A stretch of DNA of 35,125 nt from Thermincola sp. (GTDB lineage: Bacteria; Bacillota; Thermincolia; Thermincolales; UBA2595), in the NCBI GenBank assembly GCA_022735835.1, contig DYZU01000154.1, positions 1 through 35,125 of the forward strand. Direction: 5' to 3'. The notes under the pieces are model-generated. The model searched no databases, had not been told where the DNA came from, and saw only the letters and a list, made by a program, of their open reading frames with translations. Each line of letters opens with the position of its first letter. Position 1 is the stretch's first letter. The position numbers and the translations under genes are program-made. This document shows positions 9,297 to 16,430 of this stretch, piece after piece.

Positions 9297-9344
9297 CGAA
9301 GTGGCAGATATATTCCTCCATTTTCATTGAAAGGGTTATTAATA

Positions 9345-10061
9345 TTGAAACGCATCTACCGCAAAGAATTATGGCAGAGAATCGGCAGGGCCAATGCAGA
9401 CTTCCGGCTGGTTGAAGACGGGGATCATATTGCTGTGGGACTGTCAGGCGGAAAAGACAGTTCCACCCTCGTTTATGTAATGAACGAATGGCGAAAATTT
9501 TCCCCGGTCAGTTTCTCTGTAACGGTAATTACCCTTGATATGGGCTGGGGGACAGACCTCTCCCCTCTTGTCCGTTACTGTGCCGAGATGAACGTTCCCT
9601 ATCACATTGAGCCGACCAAAATCGGTCCCATTGTTTTTGACACCCGCAGGGAATCAAACCCCTGTTCTCTTTGTGCCAAACTGCGGCGTGGCACTCTGCA
9701 CAACGCAGCCAAAAAACTGGGCTGCAACAAAGTTGCCCTGGGGCACCACTTAGATGACGCCCTGGAAACCCTCCTGCTGTGCATGTCTTTTGAAAGCCGG
9801 ATAAAGACGTGCAAACCCAAGACGTACCTTGACCGGAAGGATATCACCCTGATCCGGCCGCTGATTTACGTGGAGGAAAAAACCATTAACAAAATTGTCA
9901 ACCGGCTGGGTCTGCCGGTTATTCAAAACCCCTGTCCGGCCGCCGGCTCTACCAAGCGCCAGGACATGAAAAATGTTATCGCCTTTTGGGAAAAACACAG
10001 CCCCAAACTGCGCGATAACCTCCTGGGAGCTCTCAGAAACAGCAATGTCTGGCCCCGCTAG
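9345..10061 (+). CDS. TtcA-family tRNA 2-thiolation enzyme
   Basis: A PP-loop ATPase of about 238 residues. It carries the ATP-pyrophosphatase motif SGGKDS (about 34-39), the TtcA-type Cys pair CSLCAKLRRG near 107-116, a GHHLDDALETLL motif and a third conserved Cys in NPCPAAG near 197. In TtcA enzymes the three Cys hold a 4Fe-4S cluster and the product is 2-thiocytidine at tRNA position 32. This protein is shorter than E. coli TtcA, and many anaerobes carry such paralogues of unknown target, so no symbol is given. TTG at 9345 is chosen as start because AAGGG lies nine bases upstream; a TTG at 9327 is in frame but lacks a site. Confidence 0.85.
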   Translation: MKRIYRKELWQRIGRANADFRLVEDGDHIAVGLSGGKDSSTLVYVMNEWRKFSPVSFSVTVITLDMGWGTDLSPLVRYCAEMNVPYHIEPTKIGPIVFDTRRESNPCSLCAKLRRGTLHNAAKKLGCNKVALGHHLDDALETLLLCMSFESRIKTCKPKTYLDRKDITLIRPLIYVEEKTINKIVNRLGLPVIQNPCPAAGSTKRQDMKNVIAFWEKHSPKLRDNLLGALRNSNVWPR

Positions 10062-10243
10062 TTCCAGCGGCCTTCCCTTTCCTTCCTCCGTTTCAGATAC
10101 TGTTCCTCCCATTTTTTATAAGCGTCCGGCGAATAATTTTCATTCAGCGGACAGAGTTCAGTATCCTGTTTACAGACAAAACAATTGGCACACTGTTTTT
10201 TGTTCTCCTGCCGCCGGTTATTCCTTTCCCGGTTTTTTTTCAT
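10058..10243 (-). CDS. Small cysteine-rich protein, unknown
   Basis: A 61-residue, strongly basic protein with the Cys pattern C-x2-C-x2-C-x6-C (CANCFVC then ELC) in its first half and a Lys/Arg/Glu-rich helix at the end. The motif could bind zinc or an Fe-S cluster. No family is recognised. The start is ATG with GGGGTG about seven bases upstream. Its stop codon overlaps the stop of the convergent TtcA-like gene by two bases, an arrangement usual for real genes. Moderate confidence because it is short. Confidence 0.5.
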   Translation of the reverse strand: MKKNRERNNRRQENKKQCANCFVCKQDTELCPLNENYSPDAYKKWEEQYLKRRKEREGRWN

Positions 10244-10276
10244 TGCTGCACCCCTGCTTTGATTGTAGATAGATTG

Positions 10277-10630
10277 TTATGCCGTGCATAGGGATTCTTC
10301 ATTCCTTTTGCTGATGGCAATGTTATACAGTTTAACGTATTCCTGAGCCGAGTTTGACCAGGAGAAGTCGGATTTCATGGCCGACCTGACCAGCTCGGTC
10401 CACAGGTCGGGTCTCTCCCTGTAAATGAACAGGGCGCGTTCGATTGTATCAAGAAACTTATCAGCCGTGTACTCCACTGTGTCAGCCAGGCCGCCTGTAG
10501 CCCTGACAATAGGGACCGTCCCGTACCGCAGGCTGATTAGAAACTCGGCAAATATTTTTTCCAGCAAATCCAGACCCTTCTGGTCAACCAACCTGGAAAT
10601 CACGCTTAAGACCGGCACATCTTCTACCAT
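10277..10630 (-). pseudogene. Remnant of a second glycogen synthase gene
   Basis: A 117-residue open frame aligns with the C-terminal third of the intact GlgA in this window but lacks about 290 N-terminal residues. It also has two internal in-frame deletions. The first joins GLDLLEKIFAEF directly to LISLRYGTVPIV, removing about 60 residues with the catalytic RYEPCG segment. The second, shorter one follows GGLADT. A GGAGGTG site upstream fits an ATG at 10647, but that frame stops after seven codons, so the remnant is unlikely to be well translated. It follows galT by about 36 bases on the same strand, so galT-glgA was probably once an operon. It differs from the intact copy at many positions, so it is an old paralogue, not a recent duplicate. 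Confidence 0.85.
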
Positions 10631-10666
10631 TGCTTTTGCTGAGTCATAGGAACACCTCCGTTTCGT

Positions 10667-11677
10667 CTAATCCCGGCGAATGTCCGGATTCATTGGGCGC
10701 AGAGCTGCCGCAGCCAGTTCCGGTGAGGTAGAATTGATGAATATTCCGGTCCCCCATTCAAATCCCGCGGCAACGGATAACCGGGGCAGGATCTCAAGAT
10801 GCCAGTGAAATGTTTCATAACCCTTCCCGGGCGGGCCGGTATGAAGCACGATATTAAAGGGAGGATAGTTAAACGCCCGCTCAAGCCTGCGGACCGTCCT
10901 TCTGATTATTGAGCCCAGGGACTTGGCATCGTTTCCGGCAATATTCCCGAAATCATGTTGATGCCTCCTGGGCAAAATCCACATCTCATAGGGAAACCGG
11001 GAGGCGTACGGAGTCAACACCACAAATTCATCTGTGGTTTCCACTATTCTCTGGTTAACGGCGATTTCATCGGAAATAATCCTGCAGTAGATGCATGTAC
11101 CATTGCTTTCAAAGTATCGTCTGACCCCGGCAAATTCTTTAATAAAAACCTCCGGAACAACGGGTAAGGTAATAATCTGCCAGTGGGAGTGTTCGAGGGA
11201 AGCTCCGGCTGTGAGGCCATAATTCTTAAATACCTGAATATATTTACACCTCGGATCCCGGCTGAGGACCTTGTATCTTTCGGCGATAGCCAGCATTGCC
11301 AGCCCGGCCTGCTCATCAGTTACCCGGCCCAGAGTTTCCAAATGGTCAGGGCAGTCAACTATCACTTCATGAGTACCCACGGCCTCCATTCGCCGATTGA
11401 TTCCCGTTTTCCGGGGATTTGGGTCGCCTTCAGGAGTGACGGCGGGAAACTTATTCGGAAATGCCCTCACCGTCCAGCCGGGGGTATGGGGTTTTCCTCC
11501 CCCCGGTCTCCATGCGAGGACTTCCGGCGGTGTTTTGTCTTCGTTCCCGTAACAGAACACACAGCTGCCGCCCTTTTTTTGTTCAACAGGAAGGATAAAG
11601 TCATGCGGCCTTTTACTCCGCTCTGTAGCAATAATCACCCAGCTCCCGGTCACCGGGTCCTGCCTCATTTCCGGCAA
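10667..11677 (-). CDS. galT: Galactose-1-phosphate uridylyltransferase
   Basis: A 336-residue enzyme of the Leloir pathway (UDP-glucose + galactose-1-phosphate to UDP-galactose + glucose-1-phosphate), HIT superfamily. Visible are the metal-site pair CVFC (Cys39, Cys42), a second pair CIYC, the active-site block LEHSHWQI (His163, His165, Gln167, equivalent to HPHGQ of E. coli GalT) and the late FHWHLEILPR. Some anaerobe homologues act on other sugar phosphates, so galactose is likely but not certain. The start is TTG, seven bases after GGAGGTGGAG; an ATG three codons later has poor spacing. The downstream glgA remnant suggests an earlier link to glycogen or nucleotide-sugar metabolism. Confidence 0.9.
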   Translation of the reverse strand: MPEMRQDPVTGSWVIIATERSKRPHDFILPVEQKKGGSCVFCYGNEDKTPPEVLAWRPGGGKPHTPGWTVRAFPNKFPAVTPEGDPNPRKTGINRRMEAVGTHEVIVDCPDHLETLGRVTDEQAGLAMLAIAERYKVLSRDPRCKYIQVFKNYGLTAGASLEHSHWQIITLPVVPEVFIKEFAGVRRYFESNGTCIYCRIISDEIAVNQRIVETTDEFVVLTPYASRFPYEMWILPRRHQHDFGNIAGNDAKSLGSIIRRTVRRLERAFNYPPFNIVLHTGPPGKGYETFHWHLEILPRLSVAAGFEWGTGIFINSTSPELAAAALRPMNPDIRRD

Positions 11678-11884
11678 AACTCCACCTCCAAAATAAACAA
11701 TAAAAATTAGGTTAATCTTATTATATGAACGTTTCTGTAAATATGACTACTAAAATTCGCCGTACTTCTACATAGTTCCTCTATTATAGCAACAAGATTT
11801 ACCTTTATGAGTGAGCAGGATTTTATTTATTTAAAGAAGAATTTATGATACTAAAAATTTATCAATAGAAGGAGAAGATTTAGA
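11678..11884. promoter_or_regulatory. Divergent promoter region of galT and a lipoprotein gene
   Basis: AT-rich region of 207 bases with no gene. On the minus strand a perfect TATAAT lies at 11783-11788 and could be the -10 box of galT, with only a poor -35 candidate. On the plus strand AGAAGGAGAAG (about 11867-11877) is the ribosome binding site of the lipoprotein. Confidence 0.35.
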
Positions 11885-12430
11885 TTGATAAAAAAACAAA
11901 TAATGTACTTGTCATTGTTAACCTTTGCTGTTTTTGCCGTTTTGACAGGATGTTCCGGCGGCAAGTATGCCGCCAAAGTTAATGATCACTACATAACAAA
12001 AGAACAGTTAGAAAAAAGATTCCAGATTATAAACAATTTTTATGAAAGAACGGCCAGAAAGTTGACAGCCGGTGAACAAAAGGCTCTGAAAAAGGAAACC
12101 CTTGACTTATTGATCAGGGAGGAGCTTGTAGCTCAGGAGGCGAAGAACAGAGGAATTGTTATCTCAGATAAACAGGTTGACGACCATATAAGCGATATTA
12201 GAAAAAAACTCAAAAACGAAAAAGAATTCATGTCGTTTCTAAAGGATTGGGGTTATGACACCGAAGAAAACTACCGTGAAAAAGTCAAAAACGAACTTCT
12301 TTATCAAGCTTTATCGGAAAGAATAACGAAGGATATAACAGACCCACTAGCTAAAAAAGAAGCGTTTGACAGGTTCTTACAAGAAAGAAGAGTGAAATCA
12401 ACCGTAAAGGTTTATGAAAAATTTAAGTAA
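11885..12430 (+). CDS. SurA/PrsA-like N-terminal domain lipoprotein
   Basis: A 181-residue predicted lipoprotein. The signal peptide ends in the lipobox LTGC (Cys near 23). The mature part begins YAAKVNDHYITKEQLEKRF, the typical start of the SurA/PrsA/trigger-factor-like chaperone domain, followed by a long helical region (LDLLIREELVAQEAKNRGI). There is no parvulin-type peptidyl-prolyl isomerase domain, so if functional it is a chaperone-only extracellular foldase relative. The start is TTG at 11885, seven bases after AGAAGGAGAAG. The gene is more AT-rich than its neighbours. It is not part of an operon on the downstream side. Confidence 0.82.
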   Translation: MIKKQIMYLSLLTFAVFAVLTGCSGGKYAAKVNDHYITKEQLEKRFQIINNFYERTARKLTAGEQKALKKETLDLLIREELVAQEAKNRGIVISDKQVDDHISDIRKKLKNEKEFMSFLKDWGYDTEENYREKVKNELLYQALSERITKDITDPLAKKEAFDRFLQERRVKSTVKVYEKFK

Positions 12431-12532
12431 TAGAATGAACAGTAATCTTTCAACCGGCACTCCGGGCATTTAGGTGTACGGGCGTGGCTTTTTGGGGTGG
12501 CCGCCAGCAGCTGAAAAGGGGTGTTAAAGTTA

Positions 12533-12558
12533 CAGAAAAAGACGGCAAAGCCGTCTTT
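12533..12558 (-). terminator. Rho-independent terminator of the spore protein gene
   Basis: On the minus strand a nine-base-pair stem AAAGACGGC / GCCGTCTTT with a TTT loop is followed by more T residues. It overlaps the last base pairs of the spore protein gene's stop codon. On the plus strand it could also end the lipoprotein transcript. Confidence 0.75.
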
Positions 12559-12781
12559 ATATATTACCGCCTCTTTTTTTCATTTCTCCCTCGGCAAACC
12601 TGACCATTTTCTTCACCATGTTGCCGCCGATCTTCCCCACTTCGCGGGTGGTCATGTTCTCCCATCCGCGTTCTTTAATATCGTCATCCAGCTCCAGTTC
12701 TTCGGCCACCTCATACTTTAATTTGTCAAGTTCGTCATCTGCCTGCGGGACAAGTTTATCTCGGTCGGTCAGGGAAATCAC
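12557..12781 (-). CDS. Alpha/beta-type small acid-soluble spore protein
   Basis: A protein of 71-74 residues with both SASP signatures: LDKLKYEVAEELEL, holding the germination-protease cleavage region (YE-VA), and the C-terminal DNA-binding block TTREVGKIGGNMVKKMV. It coats and protects DNA in the dormant forespore and is degraded at germination, so this organism forms endospores. The start is unclear: the longest frame begins with GTG at 12781, but that GTG is part of the best Shine-Dalgarno (GAGGTGAT). The ribosome may start at the CTG at 12772, giving about 71 residues. Forespore sigma-G expression is expected for the family. Confidence 0.88.
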   Translation of the reverse strand: MISLTDRDKLVPQADDELDKLKYEVAEELELDDDIKERGWENMTTREVGKIGGNMVKKMVRFAEGEMKKRGGNI

Positions 12782-12826
12782 CTCTTTTCTTAAAGTTTAA
12801 TGTTATTTTTCCCTTCCCGACCACCT

Positions 12827-12857
12827 TTTAATGATAAATTTTCAGGTAAAATTATGC
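12827..12857 (-). promoter_or_regulatory. Candidate sigma-G promoter of the spore protein gene
   Basis: On the minus strand GCATA (12853-12857) and CATTAAA (12827-12833) resemble the -35 and -10 elements of forespore sigma-G promoters. The spacing is 19 bases, slightly longer than usual. The position, about 50 bases before the gene, is right. This is a motif match by eye only. Confidence 0.35.
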
Positions 12858-12864
12858 CCCGTTA

Positions 12865-13344
12865 TTAAACTCTTCCAAGGATCACGGTCCGGTCGCCTTT
12901 TTCTTTTTCACACTTTTTACAGGAATGATACCAAAAATAAAACTCGGTAGTCAGGAGCTTCTGTGACATCAGGTACCTGTCAAACTGTTTCAGAGCCTTG
13001 GGAACCAGGTATTTGGGGCCGGTAAAGGTTTTCCCCATCAGTTTCAGGCTGTTGAATTTTTTAACATTCTCGTCCTTCACAGAAGGGTCAACGATTTCAA
13101 TCATTATCCTTCCCATTAACAGCCCGTCTTCGAAAATTACGAATAAAGGGGATACCGTCCGGTAACCCTTGGATTCTATTTCCCTGAGTGTTTTCTCTAT
13201 TTTAATTTCCGGGTTCATGGGAAAATGGGATACCATAGGGATCTTCGAAGTATAAAAGGTTTTTCCCGAAAGATCCAATTCCTGCAGATCAAGCGTGGCA
13301 AATTCCTCCGGGGATAAATCCGGGCAAAAACAATGAAGCCTCAT
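12865..13344 (-). CDS. Conserved-looking hypothetical protein with Cys-rich tail
   Basis: A soluble protein of 159 residues that I cannot place in a family. It begins MRLHCFCPDLSPEEF and ends with a C-x2-C pair (SCKKCEKEKGDR), so a metal site built from Cys5, Cys7 and the late pair is possible. The middle has alternating strands (VSPLFVIFEDGLLMGRIMIEI), suggesting an alpha/beta fold. GAGGTG lies seven bases before the ATG. It follows the small membrane protein gene by nine bases on the same strand, so the two are probably translated from one mRNA. Confidence 0.7.
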   Translation of the reverse strand: MRLHCFCPDLSPEEFATLDLQELDLSGKTFYTSKIPMVSHFPMNPEIKIEKTLREIESKGYRTVSPLFVIFEDGLLMGRIMIEIVDPSVKDENVKKFNSLKLMGKTFTGPKYLVPKALKQFDRYLMSQKLLTTEFYFWYHSCKKCEKEKGDRTVILGRV

Positions 13345-13353
13345 CCTTGCACC

Positions 13354-13662
13354 TCACTGACGATTCATTGTCGCCTTATTGTATTCCGGCAACTGTAGAG
13401 TTCTAAGCGCCATTCCCGTACCAAGGTTTATCCCTACTCCAACAGACCACATTTTTTTCAGGGTATCCACCGGAATGTAAAAGGCAATAATCAAAAGGGC
13501 AATTGTTCCAATAATGCTCCACCTGATTGTATTCCGGGCCTTGTCGGGAAAACCGAGGCGGCGCCAGTTGAAAGCCGCCATAAGGGCCCCGAAAATAAAA
13601 TGCGGGACAGAAACGATAGGAATCAATACGGGATTGAAAAGCCGTCTGGAATTGGCTGACAT
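13354..13662 (-). CDS. Small membrane protein, unknown
   Basis: A 102-residue protein with two hydrophobic segments (about 12-32, containing PVLIPIVSVPHFIFGALMAAF, and about 48-66, TIRWSIIGTIALLIIAFYI), followed by a weakly hydrophobic stretch (about 72-90). It is probably an integral membrane protein of two or three helices. No enzyme motif is seen. A perfect AAGGAGGT lies just before the ATG. It is the first gene of a two-gene unit with the Cys-tailed hypothetical protein. Confidence 0.7.
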   Translation of the reverse strand: MSANSRRLFNPVLIPIVSVPHFIFGALMAAFNWRRLGFPDKARNTIRWSIIGTIALLIIAFYIPVDTLKKMWSVGVGINLGTGMALRTLQLPEYNKATMNRQ

Positions 13663-13889
13663 GGTAACCTCCTTAAAACAACCGATACCGCGGGGAGCTA
13701 TTTCAATATTCCCTGAACTGGCTCTTGGATAGCCAGGGATAGTAAATTAGTTATTTATATCCTTAACAATATACTACCATGAATCAAATTGTTTGTATAA
13801 TAATAGATTTTACCCAAAATGAATGAATAACCTGCGAAAACTATATAATATAAGTATAATTTAACGAAAACTTGACTGAGGAGGCAAGC

Positions 13890-14072
13890 ATGATTTCCCG
13901 TGAACTGATTAACAGGATTAATTCATTATGGCATAAACAGCAGTCCGTCGGTCTGACCGAAGAAGAAAAAGAAGAACAGAGGCTGGCCAGGGAAGAATAC
14001 CTGGCGGCAATAAGAACTCAGGTCAGAGAAATGCTGGAAGAATTAAAAACTCCCAAAAATCGCCAGAACTGA
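13890..14072 (+). CDS. UPF0291 / DUF896 small protein (YnzC-like)
   Basis: A 60-residue helical protein with the DUF896 signature: LINRINSLWHKQQSVGLTEEE followed by EEQRLAREEYLAAIRTQVR. In B. subtilis the relative ynzC lies beside SOS genes; the function is unknown, and known structures are short helical hairpins. The ATG at 13890 is preferred over the TTG at 13872 because GAGGAGG lies directly between them. The upstream region has several TATAAT-like boxes (13844-13849 and 13855-13860). A palindromic repeat begins ten bases after the stop. Confidence 0.88.
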   Translation: MISRELINRINSLWHKQQSVGLTEEEKEEQRLAREEYLAAIRTQVREMLEELKTPKNRQN

Positions 14073-14081
14073 GAAAAAGGT

Positions 14082-14287
14082 GCTGTCCCATAAATGGGTT
14101 TGTAGACAAAACTACTTTGACAAAAAGAAAGGCTGACTGCTTTTGAGGTTTTTCTTGTGTTGCCGTCGTTGCCCAACTTACTGAAGTTAGTTGGGCAGAA
14201 GAACAACACCGAAAAACTGAAAAAGTAGTCAGCCCTTCTTAATGTTCCAGTATTTTGTCAACAACCCCCAGTTACTTATGGGACAGC
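14082..14287. repeat. Palindromic MITE-like element, long form
   Basis: A 206-base imperfect palindrome bounded by GCTGTCCCATAA and its reverse complement. The arms share, in order, TTGT(A/T)GACAAAA, AGG(G)CTGACT(G/A)CTTTT and TTTTTC-GTGTTG blocks. The centre is a hairpin with CCCAAC / GTTGGG arms around 14172-14197. A shorter relative with nearly the same arms lies at 31478-31636. It contains no gene and has no transposase nearby, so it is probably a non-autonomous mobile or REP-like unit. It begins ten bases after the DUF896 stop codon and may end that transcript. Confidence 0.85.
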
Positions 14288-14298
14288 CTCTTTACTGT

Positions 14299-14487
14299 TT
14301 ACTCTTCCTTTATGGCGGCGGTCGGACACCCTTCGACCGCTTCGTGTGCACATTGTTCCTTGTCTTTGGGCACTTCACTGACCTTGGCCACAGCCTTGTC
14401 GTCATCGCCCCATTCAAATATATCCGGGCATGTATTTATACATGCGCCGCAGCTGATACATAAATCGTCAAAAACTTCTACTTTCAT
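14299..14487 (-). CDS. Single-cluster 4Fe-4S ferredoxin
   Basis: A 62-residue low-potential electron carrier. Cys10, Cys13, Cys16 and Cys54 match the C-x2-C-x2-C...CP pattern of one-cluster ferredoxins; Cys20 and Cys46 could form the disulphide or vestigial second site seen in this group. The protein is acidic, as expected. The ATG at 14487 is chosen because GTGGGGATA before it acts as ribosome binding site; a GTG at 14499 would put that site inside the gene. It follows the candidate selenoprotein by 47 bases on the same strand and could be its cotranscribed partner. Confidence 0.92.
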   Translation of the reverse strand: MKVEVFDDLCISCGACINTCPDIFEWGDDDKAVAKVSEVPKDKEQCAHEAVEGCPTAAIKEE

Positions 14488-14534
14488 TTGTATCCCCACT
14501 TTCCACGCGAAAATTGATTTACAATTTATGTTTA

Positions 14535-15110
14535 TTATTGTTCCTGGTCAGCCGGATTATTCAGCTTATCTCCTACTCCGCCCAAAAATTTTCTGACTCC
14601 GGGGAATATAATTATATCCGTTACTGACTTTTTGAATTCTTCCCCCATCGGGGAGTCGGATCGGTATTCGACTTCAAATTGTTCCTTGGCCGGGTGAAAC
14701 TCCACCCTGTCGACAGTGGGGAACCCTTCCAGGGTCCGCTTCACACGGGAAACTCATCCGCCGCATAACAATCCTGTTACTGTCAGAATCGCCCTGCGCT
14801 TTCCGGGTATCAGCTCCACATCGGAAAAAACCGTGACTGCGGGATTAATCCAGATATTTCTTATTCCCGGCCCCCGGGAAGAACATGACCGGTCACGGTC
14901 AGCTTCTTTGCTGCAGGTTTGACATGTGTTTTCAATGGCCCTGGCAGCCGCCACAAACGGTATGCTGACAAAGTCCTCGGCTATATCAACCATTTGCTTG
15001 GCGCTGGTATTTTTATCGGAAATCAAACTGCGGGCGGCTCTCAGGGGAAGCAGCGCCAGGGACTGGTTAAGCCTGATACCCTCTTTGATAATGTCCAGCA
15101 TTTCCTTCAT
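14535..15110 (-). CDS. Candidate selenoprotein with HMA-like CGGU motif
   Basis: Read through one TGA (14754-14756), this gene gives 191 residues. Residues 1-118 and 120-191 are in the same frame. The first part has amphipathic N-terminal helices, a Cys cluster (Cys63, Cys66, Cys76) and a beta-strand start (KRRAILTVTG). The TGA falls in LLCGG-U-VSRVKRTLEGFP, exactly where heavy-metal-associated domains have the second Cys of their CxxC. What follows (VDRVEFHPAKEQFEVEY) is typical of that fold. The last 40 residues (IIIFPGVRKFLGGVGDKL) are helical. A hairpin with SECIS-like position lies just downstream. A metal-binding or redox role is inferred. The alternative is a pseudogene with a nonsense mutation, less likely because no other lesion is seen and the stop hits precisely the functional Cys. 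The ferredoxin gene follows. Confidence 0.8.
14720..14737 (-). promoter_or_regulatory. Candidate bacterial SECIS hairpin
   Basis: In the mRNA sense, GGACCC, loop TGGAA, then GGGTTCC form a six-base-pair stem with one bulged T. The stem starts 17 bases after the TGA. The apical loop has G as its second base. As I recall the family rules, bacterial SECIS elements lie immediately 3' of the UGA with a short stem and a G within the first two loop bases, which fits. Not checked by folding software. Confidence 0.6.
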
Positions 15111-15275
15111 TCACCACCGAACTAAGTTTAAACCATCCCCGTTTTTTAATATTATTCCCTACCACGGGACGGCTATCCCTTAATCTGAGGTTTTGTTTTG
15201 CTTTCATAAAACTTTAGGGAAACAGGAAAAACTAAAACGGTAACTTTTTTAATACTTTCCACGGGAGTGTTTGTT

Positions 15276-16430
15276 ATGCAATATGACGTGGCAGTAATCG
15301 GAGCCGGCCCCGCAGGTTCAACCGCCGCAAGATACTGCGCCATGAGAGGTCTCAAAACCCTGTTGCTGGACAGGCGCCGTTTCCCCAGGCCAAAAACCTG
15401 CGGGGGCGGTGTCACAACTGCGGCCTTGAATGCCATCGGCTTTCCCCTGCCGGCAGACATTGTTCGCGGGCACATAAAAAATCTCTGCTCTCATATCGGC
15501 AACAAGACTGTGCGCATATCCCATACCCGTGTTTTTATGATTACTGTTGACAGGTCAGAGTTTGACAATTACCTGGTTAAAAAAGCCGTGGATGCAGGGG
15601 CGCAATTTCACCAGGATGAATGCGTTACAGGTTTGGCCCGGGAGGGAAATGTGTTCTCAATCAGGACGCCAAACAACTGTTACAGGGCTGCGTCAATTAT
15701 AGGAGCGGACGGAGTCCATTCGGCAACGGCCAGGCTCACAGGGCTTAAGAACAGCCGGAAAAACTGCGCCCTGTGCCTGTCACTGGATATACCCGCAGGC
15801 CTTGACAACAGGCAAAGTGAAACTATACAGGTTTACTATGACCTTGTTCCCCGGGGCTACGGCTGGATTTTCCCGAAAGGGGACAGGATTTCCCTGGGTG
15901 TAGGGGGTTTTACGGGAAATTACGCCTTGCTCGGAAATGCCCTGCAAAAAGTTGCGGTCATTGCAGGTATTAACCTGCCGGGTAATATTAAAGGTTATTA
16001 TATTCCCTGCGGCGGTCAAACAAAAAAATGCTTCTCTGACGGAGTAATTCTGGCAGGCGACGCGGCCGGGTTTGTGGATCCCTTTACCGGAGAAGGGATC
16101 AGGTTTGCCGTAATTTCCGGGATGCTGGCCGGGGAGACTGTATGGAACTGTTTCCGGAACGGGTTGTCCCTCAAAAAAGAAAACCTGGCAGGCTACATGA
16201 AGAAGTGCCACCGGGCTTTTCTCAGGGATTTTAGATGCAGTTTGTTACTTTCGCGGGCTTTTTTCTCTCTTCCGTCCGCCATGCAGGGTCTGCTTTTTCA
16301 TAATGCAGACAATTACAGCCGGCTTCTGCATATCCTTGAAGGCCGCTCTACGTACCGGAAGTATCTGAAAAGTTTGTTAGCACGCCTGCCGAAATATTGT
16401 GTTAAAAAGACCTGCCAAACTCAGGGGTAG
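15276..16430 (+). CDS. Geranylgeranyl-reductase-family FAD oxidoreductase
   Basis: A 384-residue flavoprotein. The dinucleotide-binding motif DVAVIGAGPAGSTAA is at the N-terminus (about 4-18), with the family motif PRPKTCGGGV near 40-50. The second FAD-contact block GDAAGFVDPFTGEGI is near 262-276. Relatives reduce isoprenoid double bonds in lipids or quinones, or act as broad halogenase-like oxidoreductases, and the substrate here is unknown. The ATG at 15276 fits a GGGAG site; a GTG at 15267 overlaps that site. The 3' end overlaps the convergent NapH-like gene by 29 bases, so the two cannot both be fully transcribed without antisense contact. Confidence 0.85.
   Translation: MQYDVAVIGAGPAGSTAARYCAMRGLKTLLLDRRRFPRPKTCGGGVTTAALNAIGFPLPADIVRGHIKNLCSHIGNKTVRISHTRVFMITVDRSEFDNYLVKKAVDAGAQFHQDECVTGLAREGNVFSIRTPNNCYRAASIIGADGVHSATARLTGLKNSRKNCALCLSLDIPAGLDNRQSETIQVYYDLVPRGYGWIFPKGDRISLGVGGFTGNYALLGNALQKVAVIAGINLPGNIKGYYIPCGGQTKKCFSDGVILAGDAAGFVDPFTGEGIRFAVISGMLAGETVWNCFRNGLSLKKENLAGYMKKCHRAFLRDFRCSLLLSRAFFSLPSAMQGLLFHNADNYSRLLHILEGRSTYRKYLKSLLARLPKYCVKKTCQTQG

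Noticed and set aside
8340-9327. Minus-strand open frames of 145 and 190 codons
   Set aside because: Antisense to the SLH protein, whose repeats are clear; no family features in the antisense products.
14535-15110. Two separate genes or a simple pseudogene at the TGA
   Set aside because: Both parts are in the same frame, the second lacks its own start and ribosome binding site, and the TGA replaces exactly the conserved Cys of a known metal-binding motif. No frameshift or other stop is present.
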